In this document: positions 1-8,402 of the stretch, piece after piece
Layout of the letters: each line of letters starts with the position of its first letter
How positions within the stretch are numbered: position 1 is the first letter of the stretch
Assembly: GCF_022829465.1 (NCBI RefSeq)
Contig: NZ_JAKSXZ010000105.1
Span: 1 to 64,000, forward strand
Source: Methylobacterium sp. J-067
GTDB taxonomy: Bacteria > Pseudomonadota > Alphaproteobacteria > Rhizobiales > Beijerinckiaceae
Direction of reading: 5' to 3'
Length of the DNA: 64,000 bases
Notes under the pieces: model-generated
Seen by the model: the letters and a program-made list of their open reading frames with translations, nothing else
Databases searched by the model: none
Told to the model about the DNA's origin: nothing
Translations under genes and position numbers: made by a program

Positions 1-420
1 GTCGCCGCCGTTCAGCCCGTGCACGAGGCCCTGGTTGCCGAGGTAGCTGTAAGGCGCGATGGCCTGCGGCCCGTGGCTATCGATGATCGCCTTCCAGCGG
101 GTGACGATGGTGTCGAGCGCTTCGTCCCAGGTGATGCGCTCGAACTCCTTTGAGTCCTTCGGCCCGACCCGCTTCATCGGGTAGAGTAGCCGGTCGGGAT
201 GGTAGTGGCGCTTCTCGTAATCCTTGAGCTTCACGCAGAGGCCACCGCGGGTCATCGGGTGGTCCGGGTTGCCGCGCACGCCCTGGAGCTGGCCGTCCTT
301 GACGTCGAACAGCATCGAGCAGGTGTCGGGACAATCGTGCGGGCAGCCTCCGAAGAAGGTCTCCGTCAGGCTCTCGGCCTGGGCGACGATCAGCGAGTCC
401 GGCTTGACGATCTCGTTCAT
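1..420 (-). CDS. Molybdopterin oxidoreductase, N-terminal part (runs off the window)
   Basis: The first 140 codons of a gene read leftward and continue past the window edge. Cysteines at residues 26, 30, 34 and 62 (C-x3-C-x3-C-x27-C) form the 4Fe-4S site that opens the Mo/W-bisMGD oxidoreductase family (formate dehydrogenase, nitrate reductase and relatives). The segment CPHDCPDTC followed by a conserved G-N-P-DHP and a T-RGGLC stretch fits this family well. The ATG at 420 has a strong ribosome site (GGAGGAAAC). There is no Tat signal, so the protein is probably cytoplasmic. The substrate cannot be told from this part. Confidence 0.88.
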   Translation of the reverse strand, partial: MNEIVKPDSLIVAQAESLTETFFGGCPHDCPDTCSMLFDVKDGQLQGVRGNPDHPMTRGGLCVKLKDYEKRHYHPDRLLYPMKRVGPKDSKEFERITWDEALDTIVTRWKAIIDSHGPQAIAPYSYLGNQGLVHGLNGGD

Positions 421-504
421 GTTTCCTCCGCGCCCGAGCGTCGTGCCTTCTTAGGGAGGCATGGCAGCGGCTCGGTACACGCGGAACGTGCACTAAAAGT
501 CGAA

Positions 505-942
505 TTAGTCCAAATCGACTGGCCGATTCAAACGGCTGGGGAAGTCGGGCAGAAAGTCGCGGTCGGTGAGCGCGGCGGCCAGCACGGCGAACAGGCCGAG
601 ATGCAGGCCCGCTGCTGCCAGGGCGACATTCTGAAAGACGAACAGGGCGAATGCTCCGCCCGCCATGGCCGGCGGCGCGGCGACATAGACGGCGACCCGC
701 CAAGGGGTCGCGGGCCGGGCGAGGCGCCAGTAGCAGGCCGCGAATGCCGCGAGGGCGAAGACGCCCTTCATCGCCGCCATGAAGCGGAGCAGCCGCGCGA
801 GGTCGGGATCGGCGATCGCGGCGGGAGCCCGCAGCGCCGCCGCGCCCGCGACCAGGAGCACGAGGATCGTCGCCAGGACGAGGATCGTCCGCGCCGGCCG
901 GATCTCGGCGGACGGGATGGCTGCGGATGTGAGGGCGCGCAT
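505..942 (-). CDS. Small four-helix membrane protein of unknown function
   Basis: A 145-residue protein with about four hydrophobic helices (near residues 18-37, 50-70, 77-99 and 105-125) and a basic first loop. The ATG at 942 was chosen because AGGAG lies just upstream and a longer reading would run through uraH in another frame. I recognise no family. It lies between the molybdopterin oxidoreductase and uraH, all on the same strand, so it could be co-transcribed with either. No catalytic motif is visible. It is kept as a gene because of its clean membrane-protein pattern and ribosome site. Confidence 0.62.
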   Translation of the reverse strand: MRALTSAAIPSAEIRPARTILVLATILVLLVAGAAALRAPAAIADPDLARLLRFMAAMKGVFALAAFAACYWRLARPATPWRVAVYVAAPPAMAGGAFALFVFQNVALAAAGLHLGLFAVLAAALTDRDFLPDFPSRLNRPVDLD

Positions 943-1004
943 GGTCGCGTCTCCTGCGGCTGACCAGAGTCTCGCGCGAAACGCCCCGTCGCGCAATCGA
1001 GGCG

Positions 1005-1358
1005 TCAGCTTCCGCGATAGGTGGAATAGCTCCACGGCGTGACGACGAGGGGGACGTGATAGCGCGCCGCCGGGTCGGTGACGCCGAACCGCACGGGCAC
1101 CACGTCGAGGAACGGCTGCTCCGGCCCCGCCCCCGTCCGGGCGAAATACGCGCCGACATGGAACAGCAGTTCGTAGGTGCCCGCTTGCAGGGACGCGCCT
1201 TCGAGGAGCGGCCCGTCCGTGCGGCCGTCCGCGTTGGTGACGGTGGACGCGACAGGCTCGCTCGACCCGTCGGCGCCGAGGCGGCGCAGTTCGATGGCGA
1301 CCCCGGCGGCGGGACGGCCTGCGGTGGTGTCGAGGACGTGGGTGGACAGGTGGCCCAT
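1005..1358 (-). CDS. uraH: 5-hydroxyisourate hydrolase (transthyretin-like)
   Basis: A protein of 117 residues, the normal size for the family. It hydrolyses 5-hydroxyisourate, the unstable product of urate oxidation, to OHCU. The hallmark start STHVLDTTAGRPA (active-site His) and the C-terminal YRGS tetrapeptide are both present. The start at 1358 places the conserved MG-LSTHVLD at the N-terminus; a longer reading from 1433 would add an unconserved basic leader. It is transcribed away from puuD, and the 203-bp gap between the two starts holds an inverted repeat shared with other promoters of this locus. Cytoplasmic. Confidence 0.95.
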   Translation of the reverse strand: MGHLSTHVLDTTAGRPAAGVAIELRRLGADGSSEPVASTVTNADGRTDGPLLEGASLQAGTYELLFHVGAYFARTGAGPEQPFLDVVPVRFGVTDPAARYHVPLVVTPWSYSTYRGS

Positions 1359-1432
1359 GGGAAAGGTCTCGCGGAGGATGCGCGAGACGAGCACGCGGCG
1401 CGGCGGCGGCGCAACCCGAAAACCGCCCTCCA

Positions 1433-1454
1433 TCTTTCGAAGCGTTTTGAAAGA
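1433..1454. promoter_or_regulatory. Candidate operator, uraH/puuD promoter region
   Basis: TCTTTC and GAAAGA arms flank a 10-bp centre. The stretch GAAGCGTTTTGAAA inside it is closely matched beside the LysR gene (5217-5236) and, more loosely, between the deaminase and permease genes (8216-8247). A binding site for the local LysR regulator is the simplest reading; this is an inference. Confidence 0.45.
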
Positions 1455-1561
1455 CCTTACCCGCCGGACGGCTCGCCGCCGGCCCGGCTTCGGGGCACAC
1501 CTCTTGCTGCGATCCCGCGCCGAGCCCGGCCGGCATCACCCGAGCGAGAGGGACCCGTCCC

Positions 1562-2800
1562 ATGTATCCGATCCTGCACGAATGGGGCGGCTTCCTCATT
1601 CGCTGGACCCATGTCGTCGCGGCGATCGCCTGGATCGGCGCCTCGTTCTACTTCATGCACCTCGACGCAAGCCTGCGCGCGATCCCCGCGATCCCCGTCG
1701 GCAAGGGCGGCGAGGCCTGGGAGGTGCATGGCGGCGGCTTCTATCAGGTGCGCAAGTATCTCGTCGCGCCGGACCGGATGCCGGAGCACCTGATCTGGCA
1801 CAAATGGCAATCCTACTCGACCTGGCTGTCGGGCTTCTTCCTGCTGTGCTGGGTCTATTACGGGCAGGCCGACCTCTACCTGATCGACCCGGCGGTACGG
1901 GTGATCTCGCCCTTGACCGGCGCGCTCATCGGCATCGGCGCCCTGGCGCTCGGCTGGCTGATCTACGACGGGCTGAACCGCTCGCCCCTGGCCAACCGGC
2001 CGCCGCTGCTGGCCACGGCGGTGTTCCTCACGGTGGTCGCCCTCGCCTTCGGCTTCCAGCAGGTCTTCTCCGGCCGGGCGGCGATGCTGCACACGGGCGC
2101 CGTGATCGCCACCTGGATGACTGGCAACGTGTTCTTCGTCATCATGCCGAACCAGCGCAAGGCCATCGCCGAGCTGGTCGCGGGCCGCGTGCCGAATCCC
2201 GCCTGGGGCAAGCAGGCGAAGAACCGCTCCTCGCACAACAACTACCTCACCCTGCCGGTGCTGTTCTTCATGCTGTCGGGCCACTACCCGCTGGCGTGGT
2301 CCTCGCCCTATAGCTGGATGATCGTCGGCCTCGTGGTGATCGCGGGGGGCGTGGTCCGCCACTTCTTCAACGTCCGCAACGCCGGGGGCGGCGACCGCTG
2401 GTGGACCTGGGGCGTGGCCACCGCCTGCGTCGCCATCGCGGCGGCGATCAGCATCGCCTCCTCCCCCGTCGCCCGCGAGCGGATCGGCTGGACCGCCTCC
2501 GCCGAGGCCGCCCCCGTGCAGCCGGTGAGCCTCGCCTCGGCCGCGCACCCGCCGGTGGACGAGAGCGTGATGAACGTCATCGGCACCCGCTGCGCCATGT
2601 GCCACGCCGCTGAGCCGCAATGGCCGGACATGGCGAGCCCGCCCAAGGGCGTGCTCCTCGACACCCCCGAGCATGTGGCGCGCTTCGCCTCGGCGATCCG
2701 CATGCAGGCGGTGCTGACCCACGCCATGCCGCCGAACAACATCACCGACATGCAGCCCGAGGAGCGGGCGGAACTCGCACGCTGGCTCGCCGCGCGCTAA
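1562..2800 (+). CDS. puuD: Membrane-bound urate oxidase with C-terminal cytochrome c domain
   Basis: A 412-residue integral membrane protein that oxidises urate to 5-hydroxyisourate and passes the electrons to its own cytochrome domain rather than to oxygen. About eight hydrophobic helices fill residues 10-310. A c-type heme site CAMCH follows at residues 344-348, with a downstream HAMPP segment that probably supplies the Met ligand. This matches the PuuD family (urate hydroxylase plus cytochrome c) and is unrelated to soluble uricase. A GAGAGGGA ribosome site precedes the ATG. It is followed after 31 bp by puuE, giving a puuD-puuE-uraD operon. Confidence 0.94.
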   Translation: MYPILHEWGGFLIRWTHVVAAIAWIGASFYFMHLDASLRAIPAIPVGKGGEAWEVHGGGFYQVRKYLVAPDRMPEHLIWHKWQSYSTWLSGFFLLCWVYYGQADLYLIDPAVRVISPLTGALIGIGALALGWLIYDGLNRSPLANRPPLLATAVFLTVVALAFGFQQVFSGRAAMLHTGAVIATWMTGNVFFVIMPNQRKAIAELVAGRVPNPAWGKQAKNRSSHNNYLTLPVLFFMLSGHYPLAWSSPYSWMIVGLVVIAGGVVRHFFNVRNAGGGDRWWTWGVATACVAIAAAISIASSPVARERIGWTASAEAAPVQPVSLASAAHPPVDESVMNVIGTRCAMCHAAEPQWPDMASPPKGVLLDTPEHVARFASAIRMQAVLTHAMPPNNITDMQPEERAELARWLAAR

Positions 2801-2831
2801 CTTTTCCGCCCCCTTCGCAGGATCCTCTCCC

Positions 2832-3755
2832 GTGACCGCTCCCCTCCCCGGCGACGACGCCCCCCGCGACTTCATCGGCTACGGCCCGACTCCGCCCAAT
2901 CCCCGCTGGCCGAACGGCGCCCGCGTCGCGGTGCAGTTCGTGCTGAACTACGAGGAGGGCGGCGAGCGCTCTGTGCTCGACGGCGATCCCCATGCGGAGG
3001 TCTTCCTCTCGGAGATCGCGGGCGCCCTGCCCTTCCCCAACCGCCACATGAGCATGGAGAGCCTGTACGAGTACGGCGCCCGCGCGGGGGTGTGGCGGGT
3101 GCTGCGCCTGTTCCGGGAGCGGGGCGTGCCGCTCACGATCTTCGGCGTGGCGCAGGCCCTAGCCCGCAACCCGATGGTGGTGGAAGCCTTCCTGCGCGAC
3201 GAGCACGAGATCGCCGGCCACGGCTGGCGCTGGCTGTCCTATCAGGACGTGCCGGAGGAGATCGAGCGCGAGCATCTGGCCCGCGCGGTGGAGACGATCC
3301 AGGGCCTGACCGGCCAGAAGCTGCTCGGCTGGTACACCGGCCGCGACAGCCCGAACACGCGGCGGCTCGTGGTGGACCAGGGCGGCTTCCTCTACGATTC
3401 GGACAGCTACGCGGACGATCTGCCCTACTGGGTGCGCGTCGGCGGGAAGCAGCACATCGTGGTGCCCTACACCCTCGACACCAACGACATGCGCTTCTCG
3501 GTGCCGGGGGGCTTCCCCACGGGCGAGCAGTTCTTCGCGCATCTGCGCGACGCCTTCGATTGCCTGTACGCGGAGGGGGCCACCGCGCCGAAGATGCTCT
3601 CCATCGGGCTGCATTGCCGCCTCGTCGGGCGCCCCGCGCGGCTGCCGTCCCTCGCCCGCTTCCTCGACCACGTGCTGAGCCATCCCGACGTGTGGGTGAC
3701 CCGGCGGATCGACATCGCCCGCCACTGGGCCGAGCACCACCCCGCCGGGGCCTGA
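2832..3755 (+). CDS. puuE: Allantoinase, polysaccharide-deacetylase (PuuE) type
   Basis: 307 residues with a GTG start. It opens the hydantoin ring of allantoin to give allantoate. The sequence follows the metal-independent PuuE family, with an RDFIGYG start, a VQFVLNYEEGGE strand and a GWYTGRDSPNTRRL segment. It is unrelated to the amidohydrolase-type AllB. It sits between puuD and uraD in a tight operon, so the four steps from urate to allantoate are all encoded around the uraH/puuD promoter. Cytoplasmic. Confidence 0.94.
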   Translation: MTAPLPGDDAPRDFIGYGPTPPNPRWPNGARVAVQFVLNYEEGGERSVLDGDPHAEVFLSEIAGALPFPNRHMSMESLYEYGARAGVWRVLRLFRERGVPLTIFGVAQALARNPMVVEAFLRDEHEIAGHGWRWLSYQDVPEEIEREHLARAVETIQGLTGQKLLGWYTGRDSPNTRRLVVDQGGFLYDSDSYADDLPYWVRVGGKQHIVVPYTLDTNDMRFSVPGGFPTGEQFFAHLRDAFDCLYAEGATAPKMLSIGLHCRLVGRPARLPSLARFLDHVLSHPDVWVTRRIDIARHWAEHHPAGA

Positions 3756-3770
3756 GAAGGACGCCACTCC

Positions 3771-4280
3771 GTGATCGCCATTGCCGCGCTGAACGACCTG
3801 CCGAAGAGCGAGTTCGTCGCCCGCCTCGCCGAGATCTACGAGCACTCGCCCTGGGTCGCGGAAGCCGCGTATGCGCATCGTCCCTTCGCCTCCCGCGCCG
3901 CCTTGCACGCGGCGATGGAGGCGGCGGTAGCGGGCGCCGACGAGGCGCGCCGCCTTGCCCTGCTGCGCGCCCACCCGGAACTGGCGAGCCGTGCCGCCCT
4001 CCGGGGCGAGCTGACCGCCCATTCGATGAGCGAGCAGGGCGGCAGCGGCCTGCTGGAGGCGCCTGCCCCCTCCGTCGAGCGGATGCAGGCGCTGAACGCG
4101 GCCTACTCCGAAAAATTCGGCTTCCCCTTCATCATCGCCGTGAAGGGCCTCGACCGCGACACGATCCTCGCCCGGCTCGAAGCGCGTCTCGGCAACACGC
4201 CGGAGGCCGAGCGGCAGGAGGCCCTGCGGCAGGTCGGCCGCATCGGGGCGCTGCGCCTCGAAGCCCTGATCGACGACTAG
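3771..4280 (+). CDS. uraD: OHCU decarboxylase
   Basis: A 169-residue protein with a GTG start, 15 bp after puuE. It decarboxylates 2-oxo-4-hydroxy-4-carboxy-5-ureidoimidazoline to S-allantoin, the third step of urate breakdown. Family features are the RAHPELASRAA segment and the FGFPFI-AVKG segment near residues 118-128. Its stop overlaps the stop of the convergent LysR gene by 4 bp, so the operon ends here. Confidence 0.94.
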   Translation: MIAIAALNDLPKSEFVARLAEIYEHSPWVAEAAYAHRPFASRAALHAAMEAAVAGADEARRLALLRAHPELASRAALRGELTAHSMSEQGGSGLLEAPAPSVERMQALNAAYSEKFGFPFIIAVKGLDRDTILARLEARLGNTPEAERQEALRQVGRIGALRLEALIDD

Positions 4281-5206
4281 GCCACCCGCTTGCCGAGCAA
4301 CGCGAGCCCCTCGCCGACATGGGCGCGCAGGGCCTCGTGGGCCATGTCCACGAAGGTCTTGGTCCGGGCCGACAGCATCTTTCGCGAGGGGTAGAGCAGG
4401 CCGAGCGTCGCCGTGGTCGGCGGCGTGTGTTCGAGAACGGGGACGAGGCGCCCCTCGGCGAGATAGGACGCCACCTCGAACAGCGGCTTCAGGACGATCC
4501 CCTCCCCAGAGAGCGCCCAGTCGGTGAGGGTGTCGCCATCATCGGAATCGATGTGGCCGGTGACGGGCAGAGTCACCGTTTCCTCGCCATCCACCAGCGT
4601 CCAGCGGAACTGCTCGGAACCGGGGAAACGCAGCAGCAGGCAATCGTGCGTCAGCAAGTCAGCCGGCTCGGCGGGCGCCGGATTGCGGTCGAGATAGGAC
4701 GGCGCGGCGCAGAGCACCCGCTCGATCTCGGCCACCTTGCGCAGGGTGAAGGTGGAATCGCGCATCTGCGACAGGCGGACCGCCACGTCCACCGCCTCCT
4801 GCACGAGGTCGAGGAGGTGTTCCGACAGGCGCAGCCGCACGTCCGTTTCGCCGTGGCGGGCGCGGAAGTGCGGAACCAGGGGCGCGATCACCCGCCGCCC
4901 GAGTCCGATGGGTGCCGTGACCTTCAAGGCACCGCGCGGCGCCGCGCCCGCCTGCTCGACGCTCTTCTCGGCCTGCTCCACGGCGGCGGTGATGTCGAGG
5001 CAGCGATCATAGAACAGGCGCCCGGCTTCCGTCAGGCTCATGCGCCTCGTGGTGCGCGTGAGGAGGAGGCAGCCGAGATGCTCCTCCAGCGTCTGGATGC
5101 GATAGCTGATGACCGAGGGCGAGAGGCGCAGCGAGCGCCCCGCCGCCGAGAAGCTGCCGCTCTCCGCCGAGCGCATGAAGATGCGGATGCTCTCGAGCGA
5201 GATCAT
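4277..5206 (-). CDS. LysR-family transcriptional regulator of the purine locus
   Basis: 309 residues. A winged helix-turn-helix covers residues 1-60 (ESGSFSAAGRSLRLSPSVIS) and is followed by the usual effector-binding domain. It faces away from allE across a short intergenic region that holds a repeat-containing box (5217-5236), and it converges on uraD. From its place amid urate and ureide genes it most likely controls them, in response to a ureide or urate-type effector. The effector is not visible from sequence. Confidence 0.9.
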   Translation of the reverse strand: MISLESIRIFMRSAESGSFSAAGRSLRLSPSVISYRIQTLEEHLGCLLLTRTTRRMSLTEAGRLFYDRCLDITAAVEQAEKSVEQAGAAPRGALKVTAPIGLGRRVIAPLVPHFRARHGETDVRLRLSEHLLDLVQEAVDVAVRLSQMRDSTFTLRKVAEIERVLCAAPSYLDRNPAPAEPADLLTHDCLLLRFPGSEQFRWTLVDGEETVTLPVTGHIDSDDGDTLTDWALSGEGIVLKPLFEVASYLAEGRLVPVLEHTPPTTATLGLLYPSRKMLSARTKTFVDMAHEALRAHVGEGLALLGKRVA

Positions 5207-5216
5207 GCGAGGGGAT

Positions 5217-5236
5217 CTTCAGAAGCCGTTTGAAAC
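5217..5236. promoter_or_regulatory. Candidate LysR box upstream of the regulator and allE
   Basis: CTTCAGAAGCCGTTTGAAAC lies 11 bp upstream of the LysR start codon. Its core matches the box in the uraH/puuD promoter (GAAGC-GTTTTGAAA there, GAAGCCGTTTGAAA here). This is the usual place for autoregulation with control of the divergent gene, here allE. Confidence 0.45.
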
Positions 5237-5338
5237 TGTCAACGAAATTTCCCCCGGGCTCTCCGGGAGCGAGGCGGCTAAGCTGCCACCGAGGGCGCCC
5301 CTCGTTCGGGGCGGCCGGAACCAGTGTCGGATCGGGCG

Positions 5339-6178
5339 ATGACGCATTCCCCCTACAACCCACCGAGCGGCGGCCATCCCGGCCAGACCGCGCTGATGAC
5401 CGGCCGCGCCGTCTTCACCGAAGCCTATGCGGTGATCCCGCACGGGGTGATGCGGGATATCGTGACGAGCGCCCTGCCCTTCTGGGACGGCACCCGCGCC
5501 TGGATCATCGCCCGCCCGCTCTCGGGCTTCGCCGAGACCTTCGCGCAATACCTGATGGAGGTCGCCCCCGGAGGCGGCAGCGATCAGCCCGAGCCGGATT
5601 CGCAGGCTCAGGGCGTGCTCTTCGTGGTCGAGGGCCAAGCCCGCCTCACCCTCGACGGCGGCACCCACGCCCTGCGGCCGGGCAGCTACGCCTATCTGGC
5701 CCCCGGCGCCGCGTGGTCGCTGCGCAACGAGGCGGGCGAGAGCGTGCGCTTCCATTGGGTGCGAAAGGCGTTCGAGCCGGTGGAGGGCCTTGACCGCCCG
5801 ACCTCGTTCGTCACCCACGAATCCGCCGTCGAGCCCGCGAGCATGCCCGGCACCGACGGCGCCTGGGCGACGACGCGGTTCGTCTCCCCCGACGACCTGC
5901 GCCACGACATGCACGTGAACATCGTGACCCTTCGGCCGGGCGCCTCGATCCCGTTCGAGGAGACCCATGTGATGGAGCACGGCCTGTTCGTGCTCGAAGG
6001 CAAGGCGGTCTACCGGCTCAACCGCGACTGGGTCGAGGTCGAGGCTGGGGACTTCATGTGGCTTCGCGCCTTCTGCCCTCAGGCCTGCTACGCGGGCGGC
6101 CCGGGGCCGTTCCGCTATCTGCTCTACAAGGACGTGAACCGTCATCCGTCCCTCCGTGTCCTGGGAGGCCGCCGATGA
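5339..6178 (+). CDS. allE: (S)-ureidoglycine aminohydrolase
   Basis: A bicupin of 279 residues from the ATG at 5339; a GTG at 5324 would add five residues. It releases ammonia from S-ureidoglycine to give S-ureidoglycolate. The second cupin keeps the metal and substrate residues of the family: the E-x-H-x3-H cluster (EETHVMEHG), a Gln in FCPQACY, and Tyr and Lys in the FRYLLYKD strand. The N-terminus NPPSGGHPGQTALMT-RAVFTEAYAV-P is typical of AllE. Its stop overlaps the start of allA (ATGA), so the two are translationally coupled. Confidence 0.94.
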   Translation: MTHSPYNPPSGGHPGQTALMTGRAVFTEAYAVIPHGVMRDIVTSALPFWDGTRAWIIARPLSGFAETFAQYLMEVAPGGGSDQPEPDSQAQGVLFVVEGQARLTLDGGTHALRPGSYAYLAPGAAWSLRNEAGESVRFHWVRKAFEPVEGLDRPTSFVTHESAVEPASMPGTDGAWATTRFVSPDDLRHDMHVNIVTLRPGASIPFEETHVMEHGLFVLEGKAVYRLNRDWVEVEAGDFMWLRAFCPQACYAGGPGPFRYLLYKDVNRHPSLRVLGGRR

Positions 6179-6684
6179 GCGACCGCACCCTCGTCGCCCG
6201 GCCCCTGACGGCCGAGGCCTTCGCGCCGTTCGGGCAGGTCATCGACAAGTCGGTGACGCAGCCGCGCCCGATGAATGCCGGCAAGGCCCGGCGCTTCCAC
6301 GACCTCGCGGATATCCTCGTCTCCGGCGAGGAATCCCGCGTGGTGGTCGGGCTCGTGGAGGCGCAGGCCTATCCGCTGCCGCTGGGGTTCCGCTTGGTGG
6401 AGCGTCACCCGTTCGGCGCCCAGGCCTTCATCCCGCTCACCAACGCGCCGTTCCTCGTCATCGTCTGTCCCGACGAGAACGGGACGCCGGGCCGCCCGCA
6501 GGCCTTCGTCACGGCCCCGTGGCAGGGCGTCTGCTACGCCCGGAACACGTGGCACGGCGTGCTCACCCCCTTCGGGCAGGCGCAGGACTTCGTGGTCGTG
6601 GACCGGGCCGGCGCCGGGGTGAACCTCGAAGAGTTCACCTTCGCGGAGCCGTGGACGGTCGCCCCGCCGGAGGCGACCGCCTGA
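6175..6684 (+). CDS. allA: Ureidoglycolate lyase
   Basis: 169 residues from the ATG overlapping the allE stop, with GGAGG at the right distance. It splits ureidoglycolate into glyoxylate and urea, the last step of purine ring breakdown. Family segments are LTAEAFAPFGQVID at the start and HPFGAQAFIPL and RNTWHGVLTP later. The glyoxylate produced is the substrate of the beta-hydroxyaspartate cycle encoded about 9 kb downstream. Confidence 0.94.
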   Translation: MSDRTLVARPLTAEAFAPFGQVIDKSVTQPRPMNAGKARRFHDLADILVSGEESRVVVGLVEAQAYPLPLGFRLVERHPFGAQAFIPLTNAPFLVIVCPDENGTPGRPQAFVTAPWQGVCYARNTWHGVLTPFGQAQDFVVVDRAGAGVNLEEFTFAEPWTVAPPEATA

Positions 6685-6699
6685 GGCGTCTCACGCCTC
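6683..6699. terminator. Short hairpin between convergent genes
   Basis: A perfect 7-bp stem, GAGGCGT/ACGCCTC with a 3-nt loop, spans the stops of allA and the deaminase. It has no T-run, so it is only a possible bidirectional terminator. Confidence 0.35.
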
Positions 6700-8049
6700 G
6701 CCGTTCACCAGCGTGGCGGCGAGCGCGTTGTGGCGGGCGGCGAGAGCCCGCGTGTCGAGGGTCGTGAGCCGGCCCTCGCGCACCACGATCCGGCCGTTGA
6801 TGATGCTCCACGCCACCTTCTGCGGCGCGCAGAAAGCAAGAGCCGCCACCGGATCGTGCAGGGCGCCGGCCATGTCGAGGCCGCGCAGGTCGAAGGCCAC
6901 GATGTCGGCAGCCATACCGGGGGCGAGCGCGCCGATGTCGTCCCGGTTCAGCACCTTGGCGCCGCCCAGCGTGCCGATCTCCAGGGCCTCCCGGGCCGTC
7001 ATCGCCGCTGGCCCGAAGCCGACGCGGGCGAGGAGCATGGCCTGACGCGCCTCGCCCAGCATGTGCGAGCCGTCGTTCGAGGCCGAGCCGTCGACGCCGA
7101 GCCCCACCGGCACGCCCTCGCAGCGCATCTGGCGGATCGGCGCGATGCCGGAGGCGAGGCGCATGTTCGAGCACGGGCAATGGGCGACGCCCGTGCCGGT
7201 GCGGCCGAACAGGGCGATGCCCGCCGCATCGAGCTTCACGCAGTGGGCGTGCCAGACGTCGGGGCCGGTCCAGCCGAGGTCGGCGGCGTATTCGGCCGGC
7301 GTCATCCCGAACTTTTCGAGGCTGTAGCTGACGTCGTTGTCGTTCTCGGCCAAGTGCGTGTGGAGCGAGACGCCGTAGCGCCGGGCGAGGTCGGCCGACT
7401 CACGCATCAGCCCCCGGCTCACCGAGAAGGGCGAGCACGGCGCCACCACGATCCGCCGCATGGCGAAGCGGGACGGGTCGTGCCAGCGCTCGATCAGGCG
7501 TTGCGTGTCCTTCAGGATCGCGGCCTCGTGCTCCACCACCGAGTCGGGCGGCAGGCCGCCGTCGCTCTCTCCGACGCTCATGGCGCCCCGGGCGGCGTGG
7601 AAGCGCATCCCGATCTCCTCGGCGCCCTCGATGGAATCGTCGAGGCGGCAGCCGTTCGGGTAGATGTAGAGGTGATCGCTCGACGTGGTGCAGCCGGACA
7701 GTATCAGTTCGGCCATGGCGGTCTGCGTCGAGACGCGGACCATCTCCGGCGTCAGCCGCGCCCAGATCGGGTAGAGCGCCTTCAGCCAGCCGAACAGCTC
7801 GGCATCCTGCGCGGCAGGCACCGCGCGGGTGAGCGACTGGTACATGTGGTGGTGGGTGTTCACGAGGCCGGGCATGACCACGTGGCCCGCCATGTCGAGC
7901 ACCGTGTCGGCCTGGGCCGGTACCTCGGCTGCGGGACCCACCGCGACGATGCGGTTGTCCTCGACATAGACCGCGCCGCCGCGAATCTCGCGCCGGGCCT
8001 CGTCCATCGTCACGAGGATGTCGGCGTTCCTCAGGAGCAGGGACGTCAT
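6691..8049 (-). CDS. 8-oxoguanine deaminase-type amidohydrolase
   Basis: 452 residues of the amidohydrolase superfamily. The protein closely follows known 8-oxoguanine deaminases: the metal site NTHHHMYQSLTRA (residues 64-76), the FGWLKALYPIWARLTPE segment, the HTHLAE metal His, HCPCSNMRLASG, and the metal Asp in GVDGSASND. That reaction gives urate and ammonia directly, which suits a urate-breakdown locus. Guanine deaminase or another aminohydrolase of the same branch is the main alternative. GGAGAG precedes the ATG at 8049. It is divergent from the permease gene. Confidence 0.86.
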   Translation of the reverse strand: MTSLLLRNADILVTMDEARREIRGGAVYVEDNRIVAVGPAAEVPAQADTVLDMAGHVVMPGLVNTHHHMYQSLTRAVPAAQDAELFGWLKALYPIWARLTPEMVRVSTQTAMAELILSGCTTSSDHLYIYPNGCRLDDSIEGAEEIGMRFHAARGAMSVGESDGGLPPDSVVEHEAAILKDTQRLIERWHDPSRFAMRRIVVAPCSPFSVSRGLMRESADLARRYGVSLHTHLAENDNDVSYSLEKFGMTPAEYAADLGWTGPDVWHAHCVKLDAAGIALFGRTGTGVAHCPCSNMRLASGIAPIRQMRCEGVPVGLGVDGSASNDGSHMLGEARQAMLLARVGFGPAAMTAREALEIGTLGGAKVLNRDDIGALAPGMAADIVAFDLRGLDMAGALHDPVAALAFCAPQKVAWSIINGRIVVREGRLTTLDTRALAARHNALAATLVNGEA

Positions 8050-8402
8050 CGCTTCACTCTCCGGGCGCGCCGCATGGGGGAAGCGCCGTCGATGCAACGC
8101 GCGTTCCCCGCACGGCCAGATGCCGCCCCATGGCGACAGGAACACCGTGCCGGGCGCACCCTCTCGGGGCCGTCAGCGAGGCCGAGCATACGGGAGCATG
8201 CCCCAGCGGACCTTGGCGATTTTTCGCAAAGTGCTTCCGAAAATCGCGCGTAGCATTCCTTAGCCGTCATGCAACTTTTAGGGGCCAGCCATTTCGGCGG
8301 CGCATGCTCGGCCTCGCCCCTCCCCGGCGGGCCGCGATCCCGCACCGGACGACACGGACCCGCCAGAGGTCCGGCCCGGCGCGGCCCCCGGAGGTTACGC
8401 CC
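8050..8402. other. Divergent promoter region, deaminase / purine permease
   Basis: About 350 bp without a gene between two divergent starts. The part next to the permease is GC-rich and unstructured. The middle holds the inverted repeat described at 8216-8247. Confidence 0.6.
8216..8247. promoter_or_regulatory. Inverted repeat, candidate operator
   Basis: GCGATTTT and AAAATCGC arms (8 bp, perfect) are separated by 16 bp. On the minus strand the centre reads GAAGCACTTTGCGAAAA, resembling the boxes at 1433 and 5217 with two extra bases. It may be a third site for the purine LysR regulator. Confidence 0.4.

Noticed and set aside
77..1414. Long Arg/Pro/Ser-rich reading frame on the minus strand across several genes
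   Set aside because: It overlaps the molybdopterin oxidoreductase, the membrane protein and uraH in another frame; its composition is that of a shadow frame in GC-rich DNA.
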